This document shows, piece after piece, positions 1-9,252 of a DNA stretch of 64,000 bases (the stretch's first letter is position 1; every line of letters begins with the position of its first letter). Source of the stretch: Pseudomonas cremoricolorata DSM 17059 = NBRC 16634 (GTDB taxonomy: Bacteria; Pseudomonadota; Gammaproteobacteria; Pseudomonadales; Pseudomonadaceae); assembly GCF_000425745.1 (NCBI RefSeq), contig NZ_AUEA01000009.1, forward strand, positions 124,001 to 188,000. Direction: 5' to 3'. The notes under the pieces are model-generated. The model was given only the letters and a program-made list of their open reading frames with translations, searched no databases and was not told the origin of the DNA. A program made the position numbers and the translations under genes.

Positions 1-34
1 GGCAGATGACAGCAAGCAAGCAACGCATGGAACG

Positions 35-601
35 CTATTCCCGGGGAAGAGGGTTGGAAGAGGCGAGGTTCATCGGCGCCACGTACTCATGGCCGACCGG
101 GTAAGACTGCGCGAGGCGGTCGCGATAGTAGCATTGCAGGGTGCGCGCCACGGTACGGAATGCCAGGTGCTCCCAGGGAATTTCGTGTTCTTCGAACAGC
201 CGCACTTCCAGGCTTTCCACGCCCACGGCGAAGTCCAGGTCGCTGAGTTCGGCGCGAAAGAACACATGCACCTGGTTGATGTGCGGCAGATCGAACAGCT
301 GATACAAGCGTGCCTCGCCGACCCGCGCACAAGCTTCTTCGTCGGTTTCGCGGCGCGCCGCCTGCTCCAGGGTCTCGCTGTTTTCCATGAAGCCTGCCGG
401 CAGCGTCCAGAAGCCCCGGCGCGGTTCGATGGCGCGCCGACACAGCAGCACCTGGCTGCCCCAGATCGGCAACACCCCGGCAACCATATTGGGGTTCTGG
501 TAGTGAATGGTGTGACAGGACGGGCAGACGAAACGCAGCCGGCTATCGCCCTCGGGGATGCGCTGGATGACCGGGTTGCCGCAGGCGCTGCAGAATTTCA
601 T
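35..601 (-). CDS. Nudix hydrolase with N-terminal zinc ribbon
   Basis: A 188-residue Nudix hydrolase, expected to cleave a nucleoside diphosphate linked to another group. The N-terminus carries a four-cysteine zinc ribbon (C4, C7, C26, C29), as in NudC-like NADH pyrophosphatases. A Nudix box follows (GFMENSETLEQAARRETDEE), with the RRETDEE core intact. I place the start at MKFCSACG, because sequence upstream of it in the same frame is low-complexity, Arg/Ser-rich and lacks a domain. The protein is shorter than canonical NudC (about 260 residues), so it is a small zinc-ribbon Nudix protein rather than NudC itself. The substrate cannot be read from the sequence. It is divergent from the next Nudix gene. 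Confidence 0.85.
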   Translation of the reverse strand: MKFCSACGNPVIQRIPEGDSRLRFVCPSCHTIHYQNPNMVAGVLPIWGSQVLLCRRAIEPRRGFWTLPAGFMENSETLEQAARRETDEEACARVGEARLYQLFDLPHINQVHVFFRAELSDLDFAVGVESLEVRLFEEHEIPWEHLAFRTVARTLQCYYRDRLAQSYPVGHEYVAPMNLASSNPLPRE

Positions 602-737
602 GCTGGGGTTCCTGTAATGAGTCGCTATCTTGGCGCGCGCGCGCCTGCCACCGCAAGCCGTCCCTGGCCTGGGGCTTGGGTGCCCTGCGGCTTTTGGTGC
701 ATGATGCTCGGCAGGCCTTTGAACCGAGAGTGTGCAG

Positions 738-1337
738 ATGCTGGATGAGCTTGTTCGGCGGATGAGCAGCCATAGCCCTGTGTCCATGGACGTCGACCGG
801 CGCTTCCCGGAAGCTGCCGTGCTGCTGCCGATCACCCGCTGTGAAGAGCCCGAGCTGGTCCTGACCCTGCGCGCCCAGGGGCTCTCGACCCACGGCGGCG
901 AGGTGGCTTTCCCCGGCGGTCGGCGTGACCCGGAAGACCCCAGCCTGGTATTCACCGCCCTGCGTGAAGCGGAAGAAGAAATCGGCTTGCCGCCGGGTCT
1001 GGTGGAAGTGCTGGGGCCGTTGAGTCCGCTGATTTCCCTGCACGGGCTGAAGGTGACGCCATTCGTCGGGTTGATCCCCGATTATGTCGAATACCGCCCC
1101 AACGACGCAGAAATCGCTGCGGTGTTCAGTGTACCGCTGGCGTTCTTCCGCCAGGACCCGCGCGAACACACCCACCGCATCGACTATCAGGGGCGCAGTT
1201 GGTACGTGCCCAGTTACCGCTACGACGACTACAAGATCTGGGGCCTGTCGGCGATCATGATCGTCGAGCTGGTCAACCTGCTGTACGACGCCGGTATCAG
1301 CCTGCACCAGCCGCCGGAATGTTTCGTCCAACCGTGA
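738..1337 (+). CDS. CoA pyrophosphatase, Nudix family (NudL-like)
   Basis: A 199-residue Nudix hydrolase of the CoA-pyrophosphatase (YeaB/NudL) type, which cleaves CoA to 3',5'-ADP and phosphopantetheine. The sequence shows the family stretch GGEVAFPGG followed by the Nudix core [10 protein letters not shown], then a typical C-terminal region with a [10 protein letters not shown] segment. A GTG lies six bases upstream at 732 in the same frame. I prefer the ATG at 738 because MLDEL is the usual N-terminus in pseudomonads. It is divergent from the zinc-ribbon Nudix gene and lies about 40 bases upstream of the gamma carbonic anhydrase gene, so the two may be co-transcribed. Confidence 0.85.
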   Translation: MLDELVRRMSSHSPVSMDVDRRFPEAAVLLPITRCEEPELVLTLRAQGLSTHGGEVAFPGGRRDPEDPSLVFTALREAEEEIGLPPGLVEVLGPLSPLISLHGLKVTPFVGLIPDYVEYRPNDAEIAAVFSVPLAFFRQDPREHTHRIDYQGRSWYVPSYRYDDYKIWGLSAIMIVELVNLLYDAGISLHQPPECFVQP

Positions 1338-1380
1338 ACGGGGCCCACCCCGTCATCCGCATCAGCGTGAGGAACCTGCC

Positions 1381-1905
1381 ATGAAATATCGCCTGGGCGA
1401 CCAGCGTGTCGATGCCCACCCCAGCAGCTGGACTGCCCCCAATGCCACGCTGATCGGCAAGGTACGCCTGCAGGCTCGCGCCAACGTCTGGTTCGGCGCG
1501 GTGTTGCGCGGCGACAACGAACTGATCGACATCGGCGCCGACAGCAACGTCCAGGATGGCGCGGTGCTGCACACCGACATGGGCTCGCCGCTAACCCTCG
1601 GCACCGGCGTCACCGTAGGCCACAACGCCATGCTGCACGGCTGCAGCGTCGGCGATTACAGCCTGATCGGCATCAATGCCGTGGTGCTCAACGGTGCGCA
1701 GATCGGCAAGCATTGCATCATCGGCGCCAACGCACTGATAGCCGAAGGCAAGGTCATTCCCGACGGCTCGCTGGTGGTCGGCTCGCCGGGCAAGATCGCC
1801 CGTGAGCTGACCGAGGCGCAGAAGCGCATGCTCGAAGCCAGCGCTGCGCATTACGTGGCCAACGCCCAGCGCTATGCGCGCGAGCTGGTGGTCGACGATG
1901 AGTGA
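1381..1905 (+). CDS. gamma carbonic anhydrase family protein
   Basis: A 174-residue left-handed beta-helix protein of the gamma-class carbonic anhydrase family (YrdA/PaaY/CaiE-like). Hexapeptide-repeat character is visible throughout, for example in residues 21-130. The three zinc-binding histidines expected of the family are present at H64, H81 and H86 (the latter two in VGHNAMLH). Members form trimers with metal at subunit interfaces. Many have weak or no measurable carbonic anhydrase activity, so the reaction is inferred. The stop codon overlaps the start of the DUF1289 gene by 8 bases, suggesting translational coupling. Confidence 0.88.
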   Translation: MKYRLGDQRVDAHPSSWTAPNATLIGKVRLQARANVWFGAVLRGDNELIDIGADSNVQDGAVLHTDMGSPLTLGTGVTVGHNAMLHGCSVGDYSLIGINAVVLNGAQIGKHCIIGANALIAEGKVIPDGSLVVGSPGKIARELTEAQKRMLEASAAHYVANAQRYARELVVDDE

Positions 1906-2098
1906 GGTGGCAACGCGTCCGGTGGCCTCGCCCTGCGTGAGTATCTGCGCGCTGGACGAGCAGGACATCTGCACCGGCTGTCAGCGCAGCGTCGAGGAAA
2001 TCAGCCGCTGGTCGCGCATGAGCGACCAGCAGCGCCGTGAAGTGCTCACGCTGTGCCATCAGCGGGCAGTGGCGGCGGGGTTGATACTCGGCACCTAG
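1898..2098 (+). CDS. DUF1289 domain-containing protein
   Basis: A 66-residue protein with the DUF1289 pattern: a short N-terminal tail, then [20 protein letters not shown] with three of the family's cysteines in CVSIC and C-x2-C-like spacing, and a helical C-terminus containing the W-S-R-M-S segment. The cysteine pattern suggests a metal or Fe-S site but no function is established. The ATG at 1898 overlaps the end of the gamma carbonic anhydrase gene. A longer in-frame reading upstream from 1874 lies wholly inside that gene and is unlikely. The gene pair is commonly found together in pseudomonads. Confidence 0.8.
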   Translation: MSEVATRPVASPCVSICALDEQDICTGCQRSVEEISRWSRMSDQQRREVLTLCHQRAVAAGLILGT

Positions 2099-2171
2099 GC
2101 ACGTCGGCCGGTAGCTGTCAGGCGCATGGAAATCCAGTACCCTGTGCGGCTTGTCCGAAGGTCTCTCGTCC

Positions 2172-2639
2172 ATGCTTTTTCTCATCGCCTACATCAGCAG
2201 CGTGGTGCTGATCAACTTCGCCTTTTCCAGCGCCCCACACCTGGACGTCATCTGGTCGGCCTGGGGCGGCCTGGTGTTCATCCTGCGCGACATGGTGCAG
2301 ACCCGCTACGGTCACGGTGCCCTGTTGGCGATGCTGGTCGCGCTGGTGCTGTCGTACATCACCTCCGAGCCTGCCATCGCGCTCGCCAGCGCCACGGCGT
2401 TCTTCCTCTCCGAGCTGATCGACTGGCTGGTGTTCAGCATCACCCGCCGGCCCTTGCGTGATCGCCTCTGGCTCAGCTCGGCGCTGAGCATCCCGGTCGA
2501 TACCTTCATCTTCTTCGGCATGATCGGCGCACTCACCCCTGCCGTGGTCGGCACCGCCATGGCCTCGAAATTCGCCGGGGTCAGCGCGGTGTGGCTGGCG
2601 ATGAGCTGGCGCGCACGGCGGGCGACGCAGCCCGGCTGA
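2172..2639 (+). CDS. VUT family (preQ0-type queuosine precursor) transporter
   Basis: A 155-residue membrane protein of the VUT/YhhQ family, a set of vitamin-uptake-like transporters that includes the 7-cyano-7-deazaguanine (preQ0) importer. About five hydrophobic segments are visible, with a charged loop (FILRDMVQTRYG) and the SELIDWLVFSITRRP segment characteristic of the family. I chose the ATG at 2172. A TTG at 2151 in frame is possible. No preQ1 riboswitch consensus was found in the 70 bases upstream. Substrate assignment is by family only. Confidence 0.75.
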   Translation: MLFLIAYISSVVLINFAFSSAPHLDVIWSAWGGLVFILRDMVQTRYGHGALLAMLVALVLSYITSEPAIALASATAFFLSELIDWLVFSITRRPLRDRLWLSSALSIPVDTFIFFGMIGALTPAVVGTAMASKFAGVSAVWLAMSWRARRATQPG

Positions 2640-2727
2640 CCACGACCGGTGATGGTGTAGAATGGCGCTCCTTTTTCCCCGGGCAGCGCTTCCTGCACGC
2701 GATCCCGACCGTCTCAGAGGACCTCTA

Positions 2728-3909
2728 ATGACCCGTATCGGAACCCCTTTGTCGCCGAGCGCGACCCGTGTACTGCTCTGTGGCTGCGGCGAGCTGGGCA
2801 AGGAAGTGGTGATCGAACTGCAACGCCTGGGGGTCGAGGTGATCGCCGTCGATCGCTACGCCAACGCGCCGGCCATGCAGGTGGCGCATCGCAGCCACGT
2901 GGTCAACATGCTCGATGGCGCAGCCCTGCGCGCTGTGATCGAAGCCGAGCGGCCGCACTACATCGTTCCGGAAATCGAAGCCATCGCCACCGCTACGCTG
3001 GTCGAGCTGGAGCACGAAGGCTTCACCGTGGTTCCCACGGCCCGCGCCACCCAGCTGACCATGAACCGCGAAGGCATCCGCCGTCTGGCCGCCGAAGACC
3101 TCGACTTGCCGACCTCGCCGTACCACTTCGCCGATACCTACGAAGACTATGCCAAGGGCGTCGCCGACGTCGGCTACCCGTGTGTGGTCAAGCCGGTGAT
3201 GAGCTCGTCCGGCAAGGGGCAGAGCCTGCTGCGCAGCGACGCCGACCTGCAGAGCGCCTGGACCTACGCCCAGGAAGGTGGGCGCGCCGGGGGCGGGCGG
3301 GTGATCGTCGAGGGCTTCATCGATTTCGACTATGAAATAACCCTGCTGACCGTGCGCCATGTCGGCGGCACCACCTTCCTCGACCCGGTCGGTCACCGTC
3401 AGGAGAAAGGCGACTATCAGGAGTCCTGGCAGCCGCAGGCGATGAGCGCCAAGGCCCTGGCCGAATCGCAACGGGTGGCCAAGGCGGTCACCGACGCCCT
3501 GGGCGGGCGCGGCCTGTTCGGCGTCGAGCTGTTCGTCAAGGGTGATCAGGTGTGGTTCAGCGAAGTCTCGCCACGCCCGCACGACACTGGGCTGGTGACC
3601 TTGATCTCCCAGGACCTCTCGCAGTTCGCCCTGCATGCGCGGGCGATTCTCGGCCTGCCGATTCCTTCGGTACGCCAGTTCGGCCCATCGGCCTCGGCGG
3701 TGATCCTGCCCCAGGGCACCTCGACCCAGACCGCCTTCGCCAACCTGGGCGCCGCGCTGAGCGAGCCTGACACCGCGCTGCGTCTGTTCGGCAAGCCGCA
3801 GATCGACGGTCAGCGGCGCATGGGGGTGTGTCTGGCTCGCGATGAATCCATCGAAGCGGCGCGGGCCAAGGCCAGCCGCGCAGCCCAGGCAGTCAGCGTC
3901 GAGTTCTGA
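2728..3909 (+). CDS. purT: formate-dependent phosphoribosylglycinamide formyltransferase
   Basis: A 393-residue GAR transformylase 2, the usual PurT length. It makes formyl-GAR from GAR, formate and ATP in purine synthesis, bypassing formyl-tetrahydrofolate. The sequence shows an N-terminal nucleotide-binding fold ([12 protein letters not shown] near residue 13), then an ATP-grasp domain with the [14 protein letters not shown] loop and metal-binding [12 protein letters not shown]. The ATG at 2728 follows an AGAGGACC Shine-Dalgarno region. A longer reading upstream would overlap non-coding sequence. A 10-base-pair stem-loop follows the gene. Confidence 0.95.
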   Translation: MTRIGTPLSPSATRVLLCGCGELGKEVVIELQRLGVEVIAVDRYANAPAMQVAHRSHVVNMLDGAALRAVIEAERPHYIVPEIEAIATATLVELEHEGFTVVPTARATQLTMNREGIRRLAAEDLDLPTSPYHFADTYEDYAKGVADVGYPCVVKPVMSSSGKGQSLLRSDADLQSAWTYAQEGGRAGGGRVIVEGFIDFDYEITLLTVRHVGGTTFLDPVGHRQEKGDYQESWQPQAMSAKALAESQRVAKAVTDALGGRGLFGVELFVKGDQVWFSEVSPRPHDTGLVTLISQDLSQFALHARAILGLPIPSVRQFGPSASAVILPQGTSTQTAFANLGAALSEPDTALRLFGKPQIDGQRRMGVCLARDESIEAARAKASRAAQAVSVEF

Positions 3910-3917
3910 TGGCCTGA

Positions 3918-3943
3918 GCCCGCCGCGCGACACCGCGGCGGGC
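3918..3943 (+). terminator. stem-loop after purT
   Basis: A perfect 10-base inverted repeat (GCCCGCCGCG and its complement) separated by a six-base loop, nine bases past the purT stop. Downstream bases are mixed (ATCCGCTACATTTTCC), so there is no clean uridine run. It may be a weak terminator or an mRNA-stabilising hairpin. Confidence 0.4.
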
Positions 3944-3999
3944 ATCCGCTACATTTTCCTTCAGCGCTGCAACGGCGCCTCGAACAAGAAGGAAACGCC

Positions 4000-4587
4000 A
4001 TGCGCCACGAATTCAGCGACGTGCTCAACGACCTGATCGACTACTTCCTGCTCGCCGATATCCAACGGCTCAAGCGTTTCCAGGACGACCACGAACTGCC
4101 CGATGACCTGGCCCACGCCTTCACCCACGGCGACAGTGGCGACCGTGCGGTGCTCGAAGGGGTGGTGTTGCCGCTGGCAGGGGTGGAAAACCTGCCGTAT
4201 CGCATCATCTTCACCCTCGATGGGCAGTCGCCAGCGTTGCTCGAAGCGGGCAGCAACCTGCGCCATCGCCGCGCCGGCTATATCCTTGAAGTGCAAAGCG
4301 GCGCGGTGATGCTGTTTACCTGGCGCCTGCTGCAGCACTTCACCAACAAGACGCTGGGCGATCTGCTGGCACGTTACCAGGCGCCCGAGCGGCCGATCAT
4401 CGAGCTGGAAAATGGCTGGTACGAGGTGGAGGTACTGGCCGGCGCGGTGCTGCGCGACGAGCTGTACGAACCGGCGTTCGAGTTCGTTCTGCGCAAGACC
4501 TGGAGCCGGCCACGCGCAGGCGATATCGATGTCGGCTATCGCTATACGCTCAAGGGTGAGCTGCTCGAGTCAGCGCCGCGGCGCTAG
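4000..4587 (+). CDS. conserved hypothetical protein
   Basis: A 195-residue soluble protein with no motif I recognise. It has an acidic N-terminal helical part (residues 1-45), and later beta-rich segments such as YRIIFTLDG and GYILEVQSGAVMLFTWRLLQHF. There is no signal peptide or membrane segment. The start follows AGAAGGAAACGCC, a good ribosome-binding site. Codon use looks like its neighbours, so it is probably a real core gene of the genus. Its last 18 bases overlap the end of the convergent CorC-like gene. Confidence 0.7.
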   Translation: MRHEFSDVLNDLIDYFLLADIQRLKRFQDDHELPDDLAHAFTHGDSGDRAVLEGVVLPLAGVENLPYRIIFTLDGQSPALLEAGSNLRHRRAGYILEVQSGAVMLFTWRLLQHFTNKTLGDLLARYQAPERPIIELENGWYEVEVLAGAVLRDELYEPAFEFVLRKTWSRPRAGDIDVGYRYTLKGELLESAPRR

Positions 4588-5784
4588 CGCCGGGCTGACG
4601 CTCCAGGCCAGCACCTTGCTCGCGCAGTTGTCCTGGGTTTCGAGGATCTCCAGGCGGTAGCGGCCGATGCGCAGGCATACCGCGGTTTCCGGAATGCTTT
4701 CCAGGGCTTCGATGACCAGGCCATTGAGGGTCTTCGGCGCGCCGTCGCAGGGCAGGTGCCAGCCCAGGCAACGGTTGATTTCCCGCAGCGTGGTGGCGCC
4801 GTCGATGATGAAGCGGCCATCGTCCTGGGCCTGGATATGCGGGTTGTTGAGGTTCTGCGCTTGCTCGAACTCGCCGACGATTTCTTCGAGCAAGTCTTCC
4901 AGCGTGACGATGCCCAGCACCTCACCGTATTCATCGACCACCATCGCCATGCGCCGCTGCTGCTTGTGAAAGTTCAGCAGTTGTAACTGCAAGGGCGTGG
5001 TTTCCGGAATGAAGTAGGGCGGATGGCAGGCGGCAAGCAGCGCATCGCGGGTCAGTTCGTCCGCGCTCAGCAGGTGCTGGACCAGCTTGATGTTCAGCAC
5101 CGCCTCGACCTGATTGATATCGGCATGGAACACCGGCAGGCGCGTGTGCCGGCTGCTACGCAGCTGTGCGCTGATCTGCTCGATGGGATCGTCGAGGTTG
5201 ATGCCATCGACCTCGTTGCGCGGCACCAGGATGTCATTCACGGTGACCTGCTCCAGTGCCTGTACGCCGTGGGAAATGCCGGGGCGCAGGGGCGTGGGAG
5301 TGGCGTCATGCTCGAACGGGTCGTCGCTGGCGCCCACTGCGCGGGCCTGGGCTGCTTGCCGGCGCAGCGGTCGCAGCAGCAGGCGCGCGCAGCCGTCGAG
5401 CAGGCAGGCCAGTGGTTGCAGCAGCCACAGCGACGCGCGCAGTTGCCGGCCCAGGTTCAGGCAGCCCTGCGGGTAGCGCCGGGCGAGGCGTCGCGGCAGG
5501 TAGTCGGCCAGCACCAGCAGCGTCAGCGCAGCGCCCAGGCCGGCCAGCCAGAAGCCGTGCTCGCTGTCGTGGCGCCAGCCTTCCAGGCACGCCAGGCCCA
5601 GCACCAGCAGCTTGCCCAGACTGGCCCCGAGCACCAGGGCCTGGCCAGGCAGGGCCGGGGTGAGGTCGTCATCTGCGTCGGCGCGCGGTCGTTGTGCGGC
5701 GGCGTCCACCGTGCTCAGCAGCACCGACCAGAGCAGCGCCAGGGCCAGGGTTGCGAGCAGGGTGGCATGCGGCAGGGTGAACAT
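4570..5784 (-). CDS. CorC/CNNM-like transporter with CBS pair
   Basis: A 404-residue protein of the HlyC/CorC (CNNM-related) family, associated with magnesium or cobalt efflux. Order of parts: N-terminal hydrophobic region with about three membrane segments (residues 1-150), a linker, a CBS pair (from VNDILVPRNEVDGI to IVTLEDLLEEIVGE) and a C-terminal transporter-associated domain (DGATTLREINRCLGWHLP). The transmembrane domain is shorter and more diverged than in typical CNNM proteins, so ion transport is an inference. It overlaps the convergent hypothetical gene by 18 bases and lies 9 bases downstream of the YpjD-like gene, so the two minus-strand membrane genes probably form one operon. Confidence 0.85.
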   Translation of the reverse strand: MFTLPHATLLATLALALLWSVLLSTVDAAAQRPRADADDDLTPALPGQALVLGASLGKLLVLGLACLEGWRHDSEHGFWLAGLGAALTLLVLADYLPRRLARRYPQGCLNLGRQLRASLWLLQPLACLLDGCARLLLRPLRRQAAQARAVGASDDPFEHDATPTPLRPGISHGVQALEQVTVNDILVPRNEVDGINLDDPIEQISAQLRSSRHTRLPVFHADINQVEAVLNIKLVQHLLSADELTRDALLAACHPPYFIPETTPLQLQLLNFHKQQRRMAMVVDEYGEVLGIVTLEDLLEEIVGEFEQAQNLNNPHIQAQDDGRFIIDGATTLREINRCLGWHLPCDGAPKTLNGLVIEALESIPETAVCLRIGRYRLEILETQDNCASKVLAWSVSPALAPRR

Positions 5785-5793
5785 GGGTGATGG

Positions 5794-6603
5794 TCAGATG
5801 TGCAGGATGAATTCGCGTACCAGCTTGCTGCCGAAGTAGGCCAGCATCAGCAGGCAGAAGCCGGCCAGGGTCCAGCGGATCGCCTTGTGCCCGCGCCAGC
5901 CAAGGCGCGTGCGACCCCACAGCAGGACGCCGAACACCACCCAGGCCAGGCAGGCCAGCGAGGTCTTGTGCACCAGGTGCTGGGCGAACAGGTTGTCGAG
6001 GAACAGCCAGCCCGACACCAGCGAGGCGCTGAGCAGCGCCCAGCCCGCCCAGAGAAAGCCGAACAGCAGGCTTTCCATGGTCTGCAAAGGCGGGAAGTTG
6101 CGGATCAGCCCTGAGGGGTGCTTGTGCTTGAGCTGGTGATCCTGCAGCAACAGCAGCAACGACTGGAACACTGCGATGGTGAACAGGCCATAGGCGAGGA
6201 TCGATAGCAGGATGTGCGCCAGGATGCCAGGTTCTTCATTGATCAGCGGTACCGTGCCGGCGGGGGCGAACTGCGCCAGCAGCGCGGTCACCGCGCCCAG
6301 CGGGAACAGCAGCACCAGCAGGTTTTCCACCGGGATGCTCAGGCAGGCGAGCAGGGTCAGGGCAATTACGGCCACGGCGATCAGGCTGGCCGCGCTGAAG
6401 AAGTCCAGACTAAGGCCCAGCGGGGTGATCAGCTGGAAGAACAGCGCGCCACCTTGGGCCAGCACGGCCAGGCCGCCGAGCAGGCCGAGCAGGCGTTTGT
6501 CGGCGCGCGAACCCTGGCGAATGCGCATGGCTTGGTGCAGCGTCGCCAGCAGGTAGAGGCCGGCAGCGAGCAGATTGGGAACGAGGCTGGGTGAAGAGAG
6601 CAT
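5794..6603 (-). CDS. ypjD: CcsA/HemX-like inner membrane protein (YpjD)
   Basis: A 269-residue polytopic membrane protein of the cytochrome c assembly (CcsA/CcmC/HemX) superfamily, close to E. coli YpjD. About eight hydrophobic segments are visible, with conserved histidines in LAHILLSILAYGLF and HLVHKTSLACLAW that in haem-handling relatives face the haem. Function in this subfamily is not settled. The start at MLSSPSLVPN is chosen because the 32 residues upstream are Arg/Pro-rich and lie in the promoter region. It is divergent from ffh and probably heads the operon with the CorC-like gene. Confidence 0.85.
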   Translation of the reverse strand: MLSSPSLVPNLLAAGLYLLATLHQAMRIRQGSRADKRLLGLLGGLAVLAQGGALFFQLITPLGLSLDFFSAASLIAVAVIALTLLACLSIPVENLLVLLFPLGAVTALLAQFAPAGTVPLINEEPGILAHILLSILAYGLFTIAVFQSLLLLLQDHQLKHKHPSGLIRNFPPLQTMESLLFGFLWAGWALLSASLVSGWLFLDNLFAQHLVHKTSLACLAWVVFGVLLWGRTRLGWRGHKAIRWTLAGFCLLMLAYFGSKLVREFILHI

Positions 6604-6756
6604 AAGTCCTGGCAGGCAAGCCCTTAAAGAAGCGGAGTGTGGCATAGAAGGAGGCGAGCAAGGAAGTCTGTAGCGGCGCGCCCGGCGCGGTGCCGGCATA
6701 GATCAGCAAAGCGTGCGTCCGTCAGCGCCGAGGTGTGCGTAATCGGCGCGCTGCGC

Positions 6757-6762
6757 TATAAT
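6757..6762 (+). promoter_or_regulatory. -10 box of likely ffh promoter
   Basis: A perfect TATAAT hexamer about 85 bases before the ffh start, in the 244-base divergent gap between ypjD and ffh. The matching -35 position 17 bases upstream (TGTGCG, 6734-6739) is poor, so this is a -10-driven guess. Confidence 0.4.
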
Positions 6763-6847
6763 CGCCGGCTTGCTGTGCCCTGGGTCTTTTCATCGAGTAC
6801 CAGGTTGCCTGACCACCCTCGGCTTTACTGGGCCTGAAAGGATCACC

Positions 6848-8224
6848 ATGTTCGAAAACCTGACCGACCGCCTGTCACAGACGCTGCGCCACGTTACCGG
6901 CAAGGCCAAGCTGACCGAAGACAACATCAAGGACACCCTGCGCGAAGTGCGCATGGCGCTGCTTGAGGCCGACGTGGCCCTGCCGGTGGTCAAGGATTTC
7001 GTCAACAGCGTCAAGGAACGTGCGGTCGGCACCGAAGTGTCGCGCAGCCTGACCCCGGGTCAGGCGTTCGTGAAGATCGTCCAGGCCGAACTCGAAGGCC
7101 TGATGGGCGCGGCCAACGAAGAGCTGGCGCTCAACGCTGCGCCCCCTGCCGTGGTGCTGATGGCCGGTTTGCAGGGTGCGGGCAAGACCACCACCGCTGG
7201 CAAGCTGGCGCGCCACCTCAAGGAGCGCAAAAAGAAGAGCGTGATGGTGGTGTCGGCCGACGTCTACCGTCCTGCCGCGATCAAACAGCTGGAAACCCTG
7301 GCCAACGATATCGGCGTGACCTTCTTCCCGTCCGACATCAGCCAGAAGCCGGTAGCTATCGCCGAAGCGGCGATTCGCGAAGCCAAACTCAAGTACATCG
7401 ACGTGGTGATCGTCGACACCGCCGGCCGTCTGCACATCGACGCCGACATGATGGACGAGATCAAGTCCCTGCACGCCGCGGTCAAGCCGGTGGAAACCCT
7501 GTTCGTGGTCGACGCCATGACCGGCCAGGACGCGGCCAACACCGCCAAGGCCTTCGGTGAGGCGCTGCCGCTGACCGGTGTGATCCTCACCAAGGTCGAT
7601 GGCGATGCCCGCGGCGGTGCCGCGCTGTCGGTGCGCGCCATCACCGGCAAGCCGATCAAGTTCCTCGGCATGGGCGAGAAGAGCGATGCCCTCGAGCCAT
7701 TCCACCCTGATCGGATCGCCTCGCGCATTCTCGGCATGGGCGATGTGCTCAGCCTGATCGAACAGGCCGAGCAGACCATCGACAAGGCCAAGGCCGACAA
7801 GCTCGCCAAGAAGCTGAAGAAGGGCAAGGGCTTCGACCTCGAAGACTTCCGCGACCAGCTCCTGCAAATGAAGAACATGGGCGGCCTCGGTGGCCTGATG
7901 GACAAGCTGCCGAGCATCGGTGGCGTCAACCTGTCGCAGATGGGCAATGCTCAGGGCGCTGCCGAGAAGCAGTTCAAGCAGATGGAAGCGATCATCAACT
8001 CGATGACCCCGGCCGAGCGCCGCGACCCTGAACTGCTCAGTGGTTCGCGCAAGCGCCGTATCGCCCTGGGTTCCGGCACCCAGGTGCAGGACGTCGGGCG
8101 GCTGATCAAGCAGCACAAGCAGATGCAGAAAATGATGAAGAAATTCTCCAGCAAAGGCGGCATGTCGAAGATGATGCGCGGGCTGGGCGGCATGTTGCCA
8201 GGCGGCGGCATGCCGAAGATGTAA
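6848..8224 (+). CDS. ffh: signal recognition particle protein Ffh
   Basis: A 458-residue SRP54-type GTPase that, with 4.5S RNA, delivers nascent membrane proteins to FtsY. Order of domains: N domain (1-85), G domain with P-loop GLQGAGKTTT near residue 107, the DTAGR motif and the TKVDGD specificity motif, then a methionine-rich M domain (about 300-458) ending in a Met/Gly-rich tail (MMRGLGGMLPGGGMPKM). The length matches the family. The ATG at 6848 follows GAAAGGATCACC. A separate promoter is likely for the downstream rpsP operon, since 231 bases intervene. Confidence 0.97.
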   Translation: MFENLTDRLSQTLRHVTGKAKLTEDNIKDTLREVRMALLEADVALPVVKDFVNSVKERAVGTEVSRSLTPGQAFVKIVQAELEGLMGAANEELALNAAPPAVVLMAGLQGAGKTTTAGKLARHLKERKKKSVMVVSADVYRPAAIKQLETLANDIGVTFFPSDISQKPVAIAEAAIREAKLKYIDVVIVDTAGRLHIDADMMDEIKSLHAAVKPVETLFVVDAMTGQDAANTAKAFGEALPLTGVILTKVDGDARGGAALSVRAITGKPIKFLGMGEKSDALEPFHPDRIASRILGMGDVLSLIEQAEQTIDKAKADKLAKKLKKGKGFDLEDFRDQLLQMKNMGGLGGLMDKLPSIGGVNLSQMGNAQGAAEKQFKQMEAIINSMTPAERRDPELLSGSRKRRIALGSGTQVQDVGRLIKQHKQMQKMMKKFSSKGGMSKMMRGLGGMLPGGGMPKM

Positions 8225-8455
8225 CCCATTCAGGGCTCGGGCGTGTTCGCCTGGGTCCGGGATCCCCGCTGCGGCGGGGTCAACGCTGTCCGCTTCGGCA
8301 GGCAGTCAATCGTGCAGATCGACCGGCAGGCCTTTGTTCAACTGAAAAAGGCATTTGCAAAAGTCCGTACATTCCTTGAGAATATGCGGCCTTTCGGGTA
8401 CCCGTGTGCCCGCAGGGATCATGATTTGCAGCACCGACTACAGGAACGATGTTCA

Positions 8456-8707
8456 ATGCTAACCATCCGTCTTGCCCGTGGCGGCTCCAAAAAGCGCCCA
8501 TTCTACCAACTGACCGTAACCGACTCGCGCAACCCGCGTGACGGCTCCCACATCGAGCAGGTTGGCTTCTTCAACCCCGTCGCTCGTGGTCAGGAAGTTC
8601 GCCTGTCCGTTAAAGAAGATCGCGTCGCTCACTGGTTGAGCGTTGGCGCACAGCCGTCTGAGCGCGTTGCTCAGCTGCTGAAGGAAGCGGCCAAGGCTGC
8701 AGCCTGA
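8456..8707 (+). CDS. rpsP: 30S ribosomal protein S16
   Basis: An 83-residue bS16, a small-subunit assembly protein. The N-terminus [18 protein letters not shown] is diagnostic, followed by the [16 protein letters not shown] block. The ATG at 8456 is preceded by CAGGAACGATGTTCA. This starts the classic rpsP-rimM-trmD-rplS operon, and the spacing to rimM is 5 bases. The 231-base gap from ffh holds a GC-rich hairpin (8264-8279) without a T-run and an AT-richer stretch around 8355-8385 that probably contains the operon promoter. Confidence 0.96.
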   Translation: MLTIRLARGGSKKRPFYQLTVTDSRNPRDGSHIEQVGFFNPVARGQEVRLSVKEDRVAHWLSVGAQPSERVAQLLKEAAKAAA

Positions 8708-8712
8708 ACCGT

Positions 8713-9249
8713 ATGAACGCGACGCCAGAAAAGCCTGACGACCTCATCGTCGTTGGCAAGATTTTTTCGGTTCACGGCGTTCGCGGCGAGGTGAAGGTCT
8801 TTTCCTTTACCGATCCGATTGAAAACCTGTTGGATTACCGTCACTGGACGCTTCGGCGTGAAGGGTCGGTCAAACAGGTCGAGCTGGTGAGTGGCCGTTC
8901 CACGCAAAAGGATCTGGTCGCGAAACTCAAAGGGCTAGACGATCGTGACGAAGCGCGTCTTCTGAGCGGTTACGAGATCTGTATCTCACGCAGCCTTTTG
9001 CCCAACTTGAGCGAAGACGAATACTACTGGCATCAGCTGGTAGGTCTGAGCGTCATCAACCAGGACGAACATCTGTTCGGCAAGGTCGATCACCTGTTGG
9101 AAACCGGCGCCAATGATGTAGTAGTGGTCAAGCCTTGCGCAGGCAGCCTGGATGATCGTGAGCGCCTGTTGCCGTATACCCGGCAATGCGTGCTGGCAAT
9201 CGATCTGGAAGCCGGTGTGATGCGGGTCGAATGGGATGCGGATTTCTGA
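8713..9249 (+). CDS. rimM: 16S rRNA processing/ribosome maturation factor RimM
   Basis: A 178-residue RimM that binds S19 and assists maturation of the 30S head. The N-terminal domain has the characteristic VGKIFSVHGVRGEVKVFSFTD, and a PRC-barrel-like C-terminal half includes YYWHQLVGLSV and LLPYTRQCVLAIDLEAG. The length is typical. It sits 5 bases after rpsP and 3 bases before trmD, so translation is probably coupled across the operon. Confidence 0.95.
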   Translation: MNATPEKPDDLIVVGKIFSVHGVRGEVKVFSFTDPIENLLDYRHWTLRREGSVKQVELVSGRSTQKDLVAKLKGLDDRDEARLLSGYEICISRSLLPNLSEDEYYWHQLVGLSVINQDEHLFGKVDHLLETGANDVVVVKPCAGSLDDRERLLPYTRQCVLAIDLEAGVMRVEWDADF

Positions 9250-9252
9250 CAG

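Noticed and set aside
2099..2171. A preQ1 riboswitch before the VUT transporter gene
   Set aside because: I looked for the type I pseudoknot pattern with its A-rich tail and did not find it.
2725..3945. A 406-codon open frame antisense to purT
   Set aside because: Shadow of purT; composition is repetitive and unlike a protein.
6875..8116. A 413-codon open frame antisense to ffh
   Set aside because: Shadow of ffh with no domain or start context.
8264..8279. CCCCGC-TGCG-GCGGGG hairpin after ffh as terminator
   Set aside because: Short stem without any T-run, so not supported as a terminator.
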